Origin: Mytilinidion resinicola
Lineage: Eukaryota > Ascomycota > Dothideomycetes > Mytilinidiales > Mytilinidiaceae
Length of the DNA stretch: 64,000 nt
Assembly: GCF_010093595.1 (NCBI RefSeq)
Contig: NW_022985441.1
Location: forward strand, 372,132 to 436,131
Reading direction: 5' to 3'
A model generated the notes under the pieces. It was not told the DNA's origin, searched no databases, and saw nothing but the letters and a program-made list of their open reading frames with translations. Below are positions 12,039 through 22,856 of the stretch, piece by piece (position 1 is the first letter of the stretch; each line of letters opens with the position of its first letter). The translations under genes and the position numbers were made by a program.

Positions 12039-15000
12039 ATGTGTTACTACAATTATGTTTACCACGCCAATTGCGGCCATCAGGAGTTCGTTCTTGTGGA
12101 CTACTGTGATAAAGCTCCACGCATTCAGGAAGAACGCGTCCCAGACTCACAGCGCGAGTCCCGGCAACCGCGACCGCAACTGCCCTCCGGCCGATCCTCT
12201 TCTATGCCACCAGGAAGGAGATCATCGCGTGAGGCTCCTTCGAGACCTCGAGACGACACCGATCTCTTCCACGTCTCATCCACAACCGTCACGCAATCAA
12301 ACTTCAGCTCAGCATCTACATCATCAGACCGTGTCGTCCTGTCTGCCCGGAAATACTCTGACACAGTATCCTCCGCCCAGACAACACCCTCCATGGCTAC
12401 CGCCTGCGAGTCAGAAGCCCTCCCAAGTCAGGCACCTCACCCAACATCATTGGATAGATCGACCGCATCGGTTGAGTCTCAACTGGATATCGGACAGCAA
12501 TCTGCTTCTATTACCGACAGATTCTCAGGCTTGACAGTATCCATCGAGTTTGGGGATTCCGCTCTCTCGAGTTTTACGACGGACATTTTACAGAATGATG
12601 GCAAGGTGAAAGAAATCGTGGCTCGTTTCGAGTCGGGAAAAGGGCAGCCTTCCGGAGAGATCGGAGACATGGTCTCTGAAGATGATCTGGGCGCAAAAGA
12701 AGAGTCTCCTGCCAACGATGGTCGCTCCGTTTCTGACGCTCTCACCGTTCACGAAGCGCACCCCAGGACCCATCACACCGACTCGCAGAAAATCCAACCA
12801 GTCGACTCTCAAATGGACGCCTTGGAAGCATCTTTGGATGAGCTTGTATGGTTGGGCAGCCCAACGGGTGAGCCTACGAGCCCACTGTCTCAATTCCCTA
12901 CTTTTTCCATGCCGCCGGGTGAGTCCACATCCCCAACGTACAGCCCTAATCCGAGAGCTAACGCTCTAGTTTTGGAAGCGCCTCCTACGCTCACTCCCGC
13001 GTCACCTTCAATCGACATAGCTAGCCCTGTGAGCCCTCGCAAATCGGTATCCCGCCGCCCAACTGAGTCCAGAGGACCACACTTGGAGACTGCCCGGCGA
13101 GCTGCAGCGCGTGAATCAAAGCATTCGTCACCAATTGAGCCGAGCAAGACGGCGAAAGATCGCCAGAAGGCGATCAAAGGAAGGCGGGATGCAGTATCAC
13201 GCAAGGAAAATACCGCTGAGGCATCGACTTTCCTTGCAAAGGAAGCTTTGGATCTAGTAGAGGGAGATAGCAGACCTGCTGAACATCCGCCCAAGCATTC
13301 AGATTCTCTGTCCAACAGAAAGCTGAAATCTATGCCTTCGAAGAGTGTCCTCAGAGATTCTTCCTCCGCGTCCCCGGCTTGCGAGACCCCAAGACGATCG
13401 AACACGATTAAGATCACTCTCTCCCCCACGCGGTCTACGATTTCCTCCACCGCGAAAGAAGCTAGTTCTCAACCACATTCTCCGCTGGAGTCGCTGTATG
13501 GTACTGCGCGAGGTTCGCCAGTGAGTCATGCTTCTGAAAGCAGCTCCAACCATAGCTATGCGACTGCAGCGGAGAATATTCAAGAACCGAAGCCTTTCCC
13601 TGAGTTGACCTTTGCTAACGTGGAATTGTTTGAGCAGAGCATAGTGAAGAGCCAAAAGGCCGCTTCCCAAGTGAGTACCGTCAAGCCGCGGAAGGTTGGA
13701 CGGCCTAAGCTTTCTGTGGTCACTTTTGGATCTTCGGTCGACGAAACCAAGGCTCCGAAGCCAATACAGCTGAAATCGGAGGTGCCCCAAATCACGCCAT
13801 CCTCGCCAGGGTCTTGCATTCCCCAGCCAACGACTAGATCTCGCCGCTTGACGGCGGATTCATCTAGCGCACGATCTGATATCATGGGATTCATAAATCG
13901 AAGGACAAGTGTACGGAAGGCAAGCTTCGGCACTGAGACTAGTACCGCCTCAGATTTCCACGGCTCTGAATATCGCATTCCTCTCCCAGAATCAGCAGTG
14001 CAGTCTCCAGAATTAGAAGGGCAAGCCAAGGTCACTATCAACATCGAGAATATCGCGGTTCCTAAGGGTCGTATCGACAGACTGAGCACTTCCCCTATCA
14101 CCCGACGAAACGAAGGGGCCATCTTTGACGAAGACGAAGGTGCTGGTGCAATTACAACGCTCAGTGCTGGAACCGCACGTACCAACTCTTCCGGATCCAT
14201 GCTTTTTATCGGATGCGATCCGCCCGCTGAGGTCTCCAATAAACCCAAAGCTAGTCTTACCTTTCCTGTATTTGGAAAAGAGCCCGTCGGAGAGTATAGT
14301 TCTACAAACAAGAAACCGGGAAAGAAAACAAAAGCACCTCCGAGCGACGGGAGAGACAGTCCCACCGGAATGGGCAAGAATGTCCCTGGTGAAGTACGTG
14401 GCCGTAAAGCTTTAAAACGGACGACATCATCCACGCAAGCATCTTCGAAGGCTACCGCTTCTCAATCGCCTGTCCCAACCATTCGCAGAGTGTCACGGCT
14501 CCAGTCTTGGGCCAAGAGCAAATCCTCAAACACTCCCCTTTCCCGGTCGCCGTCAGCTGGAACTGTTCAGCAAGAACCAGTAGGTACTGTGCAGGAAATA
14601 GCCAAGGTCGAACCAAAATCGTCTCTGGGCTCTCTACGGGCAACGGCCCCTGTGTTTGTACCTAAGTTGAACAACGCCGGCTTCGCCAATCCAGATCTTC
14701 CCTTTGATGGGCCGCAGGACTTCAGTCAGCATCAAAGCTCATTTTACCACGACACAAGAGATCAAAACCTGGCTTACTCTATGTATCAGCCAGTGCCAAC
14801 CGCACCAATAGGACCAACTCTTGAGTCTCCTTATCGATCAAAAGCTGATGCAGCTGCATCCTTGCAGCTAGCGTCACATCAGAAGGCTTCAACAGGGCCA
14901 GCATCTTACCCTTCCTATCCATCAATGGAGATGGTGTCGATGGCGCCGGCTTACTCGCCCCCGCGGAATCGTAGTCCTAAGAAGAAGCAGAGCAAATACA

Positions 15001-15884
15001 AGCTAAAGAATAAGATTGACAGGTCTCAGAACGTCGAAGGAACTTTCAAACTCGGGCATTCTTCCCATCCTTCGTATCCGCAGGCGACGATGGATTACCC
15101 TATCCAAGATCAGGGATCGCATTTAGGCATTTCCTCTCGTCCTGTCTATCCACAGGCGACGATCGATCACCCTGCCCAATACCAGGGACCACTTCAGGGC
15201 ATTGCGTCCCTTCATACCTACTCGCAGGCGACATATGATCACGTTGCCGGACGCGCCGAAGACCAACTACCACAATTTGGTCAAGCCGATTCTGCCTTCA
15301 TCCCATTTGCGACGCAACTTCACGAAGTCGATAACACTCCTTCTCAACTGAAAGACCACGCTCAAGGTGGAACTTACCGGAGGGAGAGAAACGATTCCTC
15401 GCCCGGTATAAAACCTGCCTATACCATCGAAACTCTTGACGAATACGTGACGAGATGGGAACAAAACGTAGCTGACCCCGTAGCAGGCTTTACAGGTTCT
15501 CCCAGCTCCACCAGAGTCCATGGCGCCATGGGCGACTATCCCACCTACGGGCGCAAGCAGCGTAGTCCACGCCCTCGCAAGCGCCAATCTGACCAAGGCA
15601 TCGCCTACTACGGTCGTATTGCCGGTCAACGCGTCGCTTCCGCTGGTGTTCCGCTGTCCAGCACGGCTCCGTTCCCGAACCCGGTTCCTCCGCAGTACAA
15701 GAGCTCGAGCGTGAATTCTCTGACCCCTGCGGCGACTGGCTCGAAGGGGACTACCCCGAACCGGTATATTGGGTATTCTGTCGATGAGAATAGGGTCACT
15801 AGGGCTCCGTGCGGCGTGTATGAGGTGGTGAAGGCGGTGGAGTCGCTGACTACGAGCTGCAATAAGTGCGAGCCTGATCATTAG
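12039..15884 (+). CDS. Large Ser/Pro-rich orphan protein
   Basis: A single uninterrupted frame of 1281 residues. I chose the ATG at 12039 over the in-frame upstream start because it gives MCYYNYVYHANCGH, a Cys/His N-terminus seen in other small fungal proteins, including the gene at 53655-53909 in this window. The rest is low-complexity, rich in Ser, Thr, Pro, Ala and Lys, and probably largely disordered. A KPRKVGRPKLS segment (about residue 555) resembles an AT-hook core. Residues 1006-1077 contain three 24-residue tandem repeats centred on YPQAT. The C-terminus has a short Cys pair (SCNKCEPDH). I recognise no catalytic domain. A chromatin-associated or scaffold role is guesswork. The absence of stops over 3.8 kb makes coding near certain. 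Confidence 0.85.
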   Translation: MCYYNYVYHANCGHQEFVLVDYCDKAPRIQEERVPDSQRESRQPRPQLPSGRSSSMPPGRRSSREAPSRPRDDTDLFHVSSTTVTQSNFSSASTSSDRVVLSARKYSDTVSSAQTTPSMATACESEALPSQAPHPTSLDRSTASVESQLDIGQQSASITDRFSGLTVSIEFGDSALSSFTTDILQNDGKVKEIVARFESGKGQPSGEIGDMVSEDDLGAKEESPANDGRSVSDALTVHEAHPRTHHTDSQKIQPVDSQMDALEASLDELVWLGSPTGEPTSPLSQFPTFSMPPGESTSPTYSPNPRANALVLEAPPTLTPASPSIDIASPVSPRKSVSRRPTESRGPHLETARRAAARESKHSSPIEPSKTAKDRQKAIKGRRDAVSRKENTAEASTFLAKEALDLVEGDSRPAEHPPKHSDSLSNRKLKSMPSKSVLRDSSSASPACETPRRSNTIKITLSPTRSTISSTAKEASSQPHSPLESLYGTARGSPVSHASESSSNHSYATAAENIQEPKPFPELTFANVELFEQSIVKSQKAASQVSTVKPRKVGRPKLSVVTFGSSVDETKAPKPIQLKSEVPQITPSSPGSCIPQPTTRSRRLTADSSSARSDIMGFINRRTSVRKASFGTETSTASDFHGSEYRIPLPESAVQSPELEGQAKVTINIENIAVPKGRIDRLSTSPITRRNEGAIFDEDEGAGAITTLSAGTARTNSSGSMLFIGCDPPAEVSNKPKASLTFPVFGKEPVGEYSSTNKKPGKKTKAPPSDGRDSPTGMGKNVPGEVRGRKALKRTTSSTQASSKATASQSPVPTIRRVSRLQSWAKSKSSNTPLSRSPSAGTVQQEPVGTVQEIAKVEPKSSLGSLRATAPVFVPKLNNAGFANPDLPFDGPQDFSQHQSSFYHDTRDQNLAYSMYQPVPTAPIGPTLESPYRSKADAAASLQLASHQKASTGPASYPSYPSMEMVSMAPAYSPPRNRSPKKKQSKYKLKNKIDRSQNVEGTFKLGHSSHPSYPQATMDYPIQDQGSHLGISSRPVYPQATIDHPAQYQGPLQGIASLHTYSQATYDHVAGRAEDQLPQFGQADSAFIPFATQLHEVDNTPSQLKDHAQGGTYRRERNDSSPGIKPAYTIETLDEYVTRWEQNVADPVAGFTGSPSSTRVHGAMGDYPTYGRKQRSPRPRKRQSDQGIAYYGRIAGQRVASAGVPLSSTAPFPNPVPPQYKSSSVNSLTPAATGSKGTTPNRYIGYSVDENRVTRAPCGVYEVVKAVESLTTSCNKCEPDH
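15054..15269 (+). repeat. Three 72-bp in-frame tandem repeats
   Basis: Units start at 15054, 15126 and 15198, exactly 72 bp (24 codons) apart. They encode variations of S-S-x-P-x-YPQAT-x-D-x-P followed by a Gln/Gly-rich half. The third unit is degenerate after YSQATYDH. It lies within the orphan gene. Confidence 0.85.
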
Positions 15885-16690
15885 GTATGTGTGGTTGTTT
15901 GCTTCGGCGAAGATTGATGATGGCTGGTGTGGTACGAGAGACTGGATCGTAGTTCACCTGTATCATGGGGGTAGGGCATGGAGTGTGGATCAAGGAGAGA
16001 AGCGGACGGCTTTTCTGGTGTGGTGAAGACGGAAGATTCGGAAGTTTTGGTTGAAGGAACGGTTGGAAAGGGTGGTGGTTGGAAAACCGCTTTACCGGAT
16101 CGACTTTGCATACGATGGAGCATACGACGACGCTTTCGGCTTACCTTTCATCGCTGAGCTTTAGCATACCTTTCATCGGCAAAACTCGACATGATGGATA
16201 ATCGGACAGCATTCACGGTTCTTATCACCCTTCTTTCCTAAAAAAGACGTCTTGATTACGGCGGAAAAGCGGCACAACAACATGACTTAACAACAGCATG
16301 GTTATGTTTCTCTGGTTCTTTCTTTTCTTTCTTTGGAGTAGGGTGGTTATTGTGTGTTCTGTTTATGGTGGGATAGTGTAATGGGTGGAGGAGTGCAATG
16401 AGCAGAGGAGGGCGATGCATGGATCAGGGTAATGGGTGGATTAGCACGGTTGTATGATACTCTAATGCAGACTTTAGAATTCACGAGTGTCTTGTGAAGT
16501 TTATGCTTGAATTACAGGTATGTTTTGATTTCAGGTGGGCGTTGAGGCTTGCTGTCTTGGTGGAGGTTTGTGATTCGCATAATCGTCGATAGAATAGGGG
16601 TAGACAAACTCGCTTCGTTCGATGCCGATCTGTCAATCAAGTCAATCTACATAGTACAGCCATGAGTAAGTGGTGTGAGGTTCTGGCCAC
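15885..16690. other. Intergenic, no supported gene
   Basis: About 800 bp downstream of the large orphan gene. It holds short pyrimidine-rich runs and a small direct repeat around CCTTTCATCG (about 16144-16180). No gene or RNA is recognised. Confidence 0.5.
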
Positions 16691-17447
16691 TCAGCGTCCA
16701 AAAACACTGATGCTACCGCTAATCTGAGTCACGAAACGGAGTCTTCGAATCGGGCAGCGGTGGTCTATGTTGAAGGCGATGTGTTGAGACATTGTAGAGT
16801 CAACAAAGGTATAAAGCTGGAACGTGTGAGGAGAACAGGGAAAGGGGCTACGTGTAACAGTACTCGAAAGGAGTTGAAAGGGACTGATAGAGTAGCAAAT
16901 GGAGATTTGAAACCTTTCAGATGACGACTTATAACCTCCAGTGAAAGGAGTGGCTAGCCATACTACAGTGCCACCGCAAGCATGGATCCCGCCGCAAGAA
17001 GAACTGCCGCCATAAAAGCTGGAAACATGGAGCTGAAAGACTTCATTCCTTAGGTCGTCAGCAGGCACGATGAGAGCTGTGGAAGCCCAGCCAACGCCCA
17101 CGTAGTCCACACCTACGAGAATGGCAAGCCGTGCGAAGACTCGGCAAAGCATCTGGATTTGAAGGTCGGTCGGAGATGTCTGGATCCCAGCCCTGCCCAG
17201 CTTCAAGCCTGGTCGCATGATGCGCTCGAATTGGCGGATCTGGTCATACAGCACATCAACCATGTCGAGAGGGGAAGCAGCAGCATTCCGCTCCAAAACA
17301 GAGCCTTGAACAGATGGCGCGCAACCAAGGACTTTATGATAGAGGGGCTGGCGGCTGAAGATGTCTCGAAGGCCATGATAATCAGAGACGTGCAGGAGAT
17401 CGCGGGCATCTTTATGAAATCTTTTCTTCTTGGGCGCGTGGACGGAC
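16691..17447 (-). CDS. Doubtful open frame, possible 3' exon
   Basis: The minus strand is open for about 250 codons from 17447 down to a TGA at 16691. It begins just after a plausible acceptor (CCAACCAG, with a CTGA branch-like sequence before it). The first 130 codons look protein-like (for example DLLHVSDYHGLRDIFSRQ, YDQIRQFERIMRPGLKLG); the last 80 look less so. I find no start codon or upstream exon, and recognise no family. It could be a relic, or antisense to a 107-codon plus frame at 17159-17482. Treat it as unproven. Confidence 0.3.
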
Positions 17448-18022
17448 CTGGTTGGGATTCAGTGGGTCGACGGAGCTGCTGAGTGGGCATGGGGATGGGC
17501 GACGGAGACCGTATGGTCGGCCGACCGTGCTGTCGGCACCAAGACGGGTTCACATCACCTCTCGGACCTCGAGAAATCCCAAAATTGTTGATCAAAACGG
17601 ATTGATAGAAGTCGTCAAAGTTGACAGCCAATTCGGACCTTTTGGTGTGCTCAGCTTAATGGGAACGAAGGAGTCGATTGAATTCAGAATCAATTGGGCA
17701 GCGGTCAATTGATCGTATTGACTGCCAAGATTTCGATCAATCTAATTCAACTGAGCAGTCGGTTGGTAGCCCTCAGAGTAGTGCTGCTGACCAAGGAAAT
17801 ATGGCAAAACCTGTATGCCCAGGTGTGAAGTCTGAGTTCGAGCAGCTGAGATTGGATGCGTGCAATATATACCTTCTCTAGCTAGCCATCAGCAACACGA
17901 CCACAATGCAGGACAAATGAAAAGCCAAAGCGGCGAGTATGCCAGGTATACCAAAACCAACGCTCAATGCCGCCAACGCCCTCAAAATGCCCCAATACCA
18001 ATGCAGTCACCCACACAGAAAC
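17448..18022. other. Intergenic, no supported gene
   Basis: About 570 bp between the doubtful frame and the MFS gene 3' end. Only short, unrecognised frames are present. Confidence 0.45.
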
Positions 18023-20021
18023 TCACACCGCCCCTTCACCCCCAAGCCCGCCCTCTTCTGCCCTCTTCCTCCCAACCCACCCCCCCATCCACAAAAAAGT
18101 CGGCACGGCCGTGACCGCACTCAACAGCCCCAACGACCACCCCATCGTCGCCCACCCCGGCCCCTCCCGCACGAACCCCGCCCACACCGGCCCCACCAGA
18201 CAGCCCGCCGCAAACGCCATGTTGAACAGCCCATACGCCTGCGCGTACGCGCCTTGCGTCCCGAACCCGGGCTTCCCCTGCGCAAGCTGCGCGCGCTCCT
18301 TCGCTTCCACGACGAGCGTGATCTCGGCCATGAAGGGCGGGAACGTTAGCGCCAAGCTCACCCCGATGCAGGCCAGCAGCGCGCAGAAGAGGACTTTGTC
18401 GCCCAGCGTATTGTGGTCGATGTAGCGGAGGCACACGTAGGGGGGGCAGGCGAGGAGGAAACCGAGGGTGGCGGGGTAGCGGGGGTGGTAGCGGTCGCAG
18501 AGGTAACCTATTACTGTGGTAGGGGTGGGGGCATTAGTGGATGCGTGAAAGGGTTGGGTACGACGAAGGGAAAGCCAGCAAGAAAAACTGGAGTATGTGT
18601 GTATAGGAGAGGATACGTACACGGTGCGAAGAAAGTAGGGAGTACGATGGGGAGGAAGAGGAGGCCGGCGCCTGTAGAGTTGAAGTGGAAGATTTTGGCA
18701 GCTTGGAGAGCTAGGACAGAGTCGAAAGCGGTCATTAGCGTGGACTGGACGAAAGCACCCCATAAGGCGGCTAGAAGGCGACGGGAGTAGAGGAGGGAGA
18801 AGAGAGGGGGTAGGCGTTCTCGCAGGGGCCGTTTGGGGGATGCGATGGGTGGAGGAGGAAGGAATGTGGTTGTCATTGGGGATGGTGGCTGGAGCGAAGC
18901 TGTTGAGGCTTTCTTTTCCGTTCCTTTCTCGATGTTCTTCTCTGAGTCACGGAATGGCGACGAGGCAGATGGCGACGAGGCCTTTTCGAAGTCGATGGAG
19001 GATCCGGGGTCCCTTTCTTCTTCGTGTACGCCCTGCCTAAGACTCGCAGTTCCGGTATGGCCTGTAACATCTTCGACGTCTGGATCCCACCGCACAGCAA
19101 CTTTTTTCTCGATGAGCGCCAGTCGTAGAATGATATCCAATCCAATAATGGCATATGACATGCCGAAGACGGCATTGTAGCCGGCACGCGCGAAGACGAC
19201 CCCGCCGAGGAGGGGACCGACGAGGAGACCCAGGCTCATGCCAAGGCCTACCCATCCCATCGCTTGACTAATAGAGCGATATGGTACAGTATCGGCCAAG
19301 AGTGCGAGACCAACAACCCAGCTGTATGACGTTAGTCGTGTCATGACTCGGAGCTCGGAGGAAAGCGGAGAAGGGACAAGGGTGAGAGAAGACCCACACA
19401 ACGGCGGCAGACGCGCCTTGAAGCACCCTGGCTACCACGAGGACACTGACACTTGAACCGACGTTCAGCATCACAGTTGCACCGAGAAGGGCGAGGAGAC
19501 CCAGGAGCAGAGGCAAGCGGCGGGAGGAGGATTGGTCGGCCAGCCAGCCACAAATTGCTGGATGGGGCGTCAGAGTAGGCAAGCATGAGAGTTTGGAGAG
19601 TGAGTGCTTACGGCAGAATGCTAGTAGTGCTCCTCCGTATACAGCGATGAGGATAGAGACCCAGCTTTGGACTGTTCAAGTCAAACACTACTCTTCTATA
19701 AGACGATTGCAAGGCTTGCCACCAGATGTTTGAAAGAAGAATTTGAAGATTCATATTGAAGATACAAAAGTGAGACTGAAAATTGCATACCGTTATCAAG
19801 GCCAATACCAACTCTACTTTGCAGCGCAAACGGTATGACGGGTACGATGCTCGAGTACAAGAACATATCCTGGCACACTTAGCGAGCTTTTCCATTTAGG
19901 TAGAACGCACCACAGAGAGACTGCGGATAAGAGGGAAGGAAAATGAGTGTAATACAGTAAAAATAGCCAAAGTAATGGTGCATATGATGAACGGTTCTGA
20001 AGATCTGATTTTTAAGAACAT
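18023..20021 (-). CDS. MFS transporter, DHA1-like
   Basis: Six exons: 20021-19956, 19869-19791, 19671-19612, 19557-19398, 19321-18621 and 18513-18023; phases agree throughout and give 518 residues. It begins MFLKIRSSEPF and runs into helix 1 with FTDMFLYSSIVPVIPFAL. The signature loop after helix 2 is GWLADQSSSRRLPLLLG, followed by VLVVARVLQGASAAVVW. Helices 5-6 contain MGWVGLGMSLGLLVGPLLGG. A hydrophilic central loop of about 80 residues, with acidic and Ser-rich parts, separates the two six-helix halves. The second half has FFAPLIGYLCDRYHPRYP and AYGLFNMAFAAGCLVGP. This is a 12-helix drug:H+ antiporter-type carrier, presumably plasma-membrane or vacuolar; substrate unknown. No biosynthetic genes adjoin it. 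Confidence 0.88.
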
Positions 20022-21394
20022 AGGCGGCTTCGACCTATGCTGCGTCAATGACGACAGCCACGCCGGACGAGATCCTCCCATTGCGAGGCGATATATCAAA
20101 GATTAATGAAAGATGAACGTCGAGCCCGATGTCTAGCAGAACCCATATTGACAATAGCAGTAAAGATTGCAAGCAGCGACCGAGGGGCAATATGTAGCCA
20201 TCATGACAGCGAAAAATCCGAGGCCCACTTGCCAGGCTTGCCCACAACGACCTTGCATGGGATCGGCTAGATGGTGCGTGAGAGGACGGCGATAGGCACA
20301 GTCATGGGTTAGGGCCGGCACGTTGACGGCGCTTCCGAGGTGGGCAATCATAGCTGAGATCGCCGGCTGCAAGATTGCACATTGGAATATTGTTTTGCGA
20401 GAGTTGTCGCAGCCGTGACGACTTCGGTGTTAGTGATAGAGACGAACCAGGAGATGGAGAGAGTCGTGGAGGACGGAGAGCGCGCGGTTGGGCTACGTGA
20501 GAGCGCCACAGCTTCCCCGGCCGTGCGTTCTTGTCCAGAACGGCGGGACCACGTTTTTGGACATAATCGTGGCACGACAATGACCTTTGAAATGATTAAA
20601 ATTCGAGGGATAGTACATAGGTCAAGCTGCTCGAATCTATCGAGAATAGTGGCACTTTGAAAGCCTGTATGTGTCAGTGCTGTCCACGCTTCAGCAAACC
20701 CCCGGCGCGTAACTCTCGTGTCGTCTCTGTAGACTATCGAGAAAGTCGCTGGCGAAGACAACAAGAGGGATCAGCCTGGAAGAGCGAGAGTAAGCGAGTA
20801 CTGCCGACGAGGCCTAGGATTGGAGGATTTTTGTGAATGTGATAGACTTCTTGTTTTGCCCTATTCGACAGGTATCCACCTATTTAGCCCCAGTTCAGTC
20901 TCCGCTATATGGCCATGTGACCGTGTTCAGATTCAAGCTATCGTCAGGAACATCAACATATCGAAACACCACCATTTAGCGTCCGCCGTTTCCGGACAAT
21001 AAGGTTGGTCGATCTCTTTCGGGGCGTGATAGACAGCCGTTGGCTTCCCCTGTCTCGTTCGTCGTCATCTGTCAGTTTTCGTGTCTCGTTGGCTGGCATG
21101 GTGGCGTGTACGAAGTATTGAGGTTGACTCAGATACGCTCCAGAGGATCAAAACGCTGAGTCGGCGAGGCCGTGAGTTCAGTCCGAGTTTGTTCGTGTTC
21201 GATGGGGAGAGATGGAGTCGACTTGCTTTCGGCATTGCACGTGCCAGCAGGGAAGACCCATGCTTCAGCGCGTCTCATCTCCAACCTCTGAATACATCCA
21301 TCACGCCGCTCTAATCCAAAAGCAGTGACTAAGACCCTCAGCCCTCCCTCTGCTTCCTCGTCCTCCATAGCCAGCTTTACGCTACATTCCCACA
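20022..21394. other. Intergenic, no supported gene
   Basis: About 1.4 kb between the divergent MFS and NIF3-like genes, so it carries both promoters. A 138-codon minus frame (20348-20764) overlaps a 92-codon plus frame and neither shows a domain. Confidence 0.5.
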
Positions 21395-21850
21395 ATGACA
21401 TCTGCCTTAACCCGCTTCACCCTGATCTTCTACACTCCCCCCTCGGCCCTCGCCGCGTGCAAAGCCGCCATATTCGCTGCAGGTGCAGGCCGCTACCCCG
21501 GGCCTGGGAACTACACCGAGTGCGCGTGGGTTGCAACAGGCACTGGGCAGTTCCGGCCTGGCGACACAGCGAATCCGCATATCGGGAAGGTCGGGGCGCT
21601 AGAGGAGGTGGAGGAGGCGAGGGTGGAGACGCTGTGTATTGGAGAGGAGGTTGTGAGGAGGGCGGTTGCGGCTTTGAAGGGGTGAGTTTCAATTTTCAAT
21701 CCTCTATCGCGAGAGAGGTTTCCCGGGAAGCGACCGTGACATCGGCGCATCAGTCTTGATACAGTGCGGGTCCACTGGTCTGACAGTCATTCTAGAGCTC
21801 ATCCGTACGAGGAGCCGGCATATGCTGTCTATAAGATTGAAGACTTCTAA
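21395..21850 (+). CDS. Stand-alone NIF3/YqfO-type small protein
   Basis: Two exons, 21395-21681 and 21796-21850, with a 114-bp phase-2 intron (GTGAGT..TTCTAG); 113 residues. The sequence fits the small ferredoxin-like domain inserted in bacterial YqfO/NIF3 proteins: the start is TRFTLIFYTPPSALAACKAA, then GRYPGPGNYTECAW, GTGQFRPGDTANPHIGKVG, a LEEVEEARVETL strand, and the short second exon restores AHPYEEPAYAVYKIEDF. That last match is what fixes the acceptor. The metal-binding NIF3 core domains are absent, so this is the domain on its own. Its biochemical role is not established; the fold resembles CutA/PII-like trimers (family knowledge). Confidence 0.87.
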
Positions 21851-22856
21851 GCGGAGGGCCTGCAACCATGACATCTTGGTTATCGAAACATCTTTCATCG
21901 ACAGGGTTGCCCTGGTCCTCTCTAGGGTCTTCATGAAGGTCTGCTGCGCCGTCTTTACGAAGCCTAATTGGCAGATTGCTTGACTGCTTTCTCCTCGCTC
22001 AAAGCTGTTTACGAAGAAAGCTATGATAGCGATGAACGAGATTACCTTGTTATAGTAGCACGTCCATACTTTCCTCTAGGCATTGGACAAAAATGAAGGT
22101 TCAAGCCTCGAATCACGTGACAGGCTGGATTGCTTATACAGTACTCAACACTCGGAACCGTGGAGCTTTCTTAACTATACTCCGACCTCGCATTCGGTAC
22201 AACCATTTGGCTGCAGGCCGACACGCGCGGGCTGTTTTGATATCCGGTGCCAGGAGTCTTCAGACGGCAGGGAGGTCTCAGATGGCCGCGGCTGAAGGCA
22301 TCCAAGCTTCGAATCCCGGACGTCAATCTGATGTGGCGAGACGACGAGGACACCACCGTGACCCTACCATGATGCCATACACGAACAGCTGAATGAAAAG
22401 CAAGCCCCGCCCACGCGTTCGTATCATCGAGGCGCCGCTTAGAACTCAGCTGTGCTGTGTAGAGCCAGCTCTGCGCGTCTCTCGTCTCCCTTCCACGACG
22501 TGAATTTATTTGTAGGGGTTGCGCGCGGCCAATGCTGCTAGACCTCTTCCGCTGTAGATCGGGCAGATAGCCGTGCCGTGACTGAGAGTCGAGACCCACG
22601 GGAGATGCGCTTCGACTGCCGGAGACGCGCAGCTTCACCAATTCACTCCGTTCCACCTGCCACCTGTTCCACATGCCCCATGCCCGCCCGCCGCATGCTC
22701 TGGTCACCCCCCGCTGCAGCGTGAATGCCACCCGCCCAGCTTTCCGCCATCGACTAGTCTGGCCCCGGTAGCCTCCGCCCCGCCGCTCCTCCAGCATTCC
22801 TTGTGCGGTCCACGCCCCTCGGACTGCGTCGTGACTCCCCGGCGACAGCTAACCAC
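21851..22856. other. Intergenic, histidine kinase promoter region
   Basis: About 1 kb. The half next to the kinase is GC-rich and pyrimidine-biased. A 208-codon minus frame (22171-22797) is Arg/Gly-rich without domain similarity. No gene is supported. Confidence 0.5.

Noticed and set aside
13580..14434. 284-codon minus-strand open frame
   Set aside because: It is antisense to the large orphan gene, with no domain and no start context.
22295..22330. TTCGAATCC, like a tRNA T-loop
   Set aside because: The flanking bases cannot pair into a 5-bp T-stem and no acceptor stem is found.
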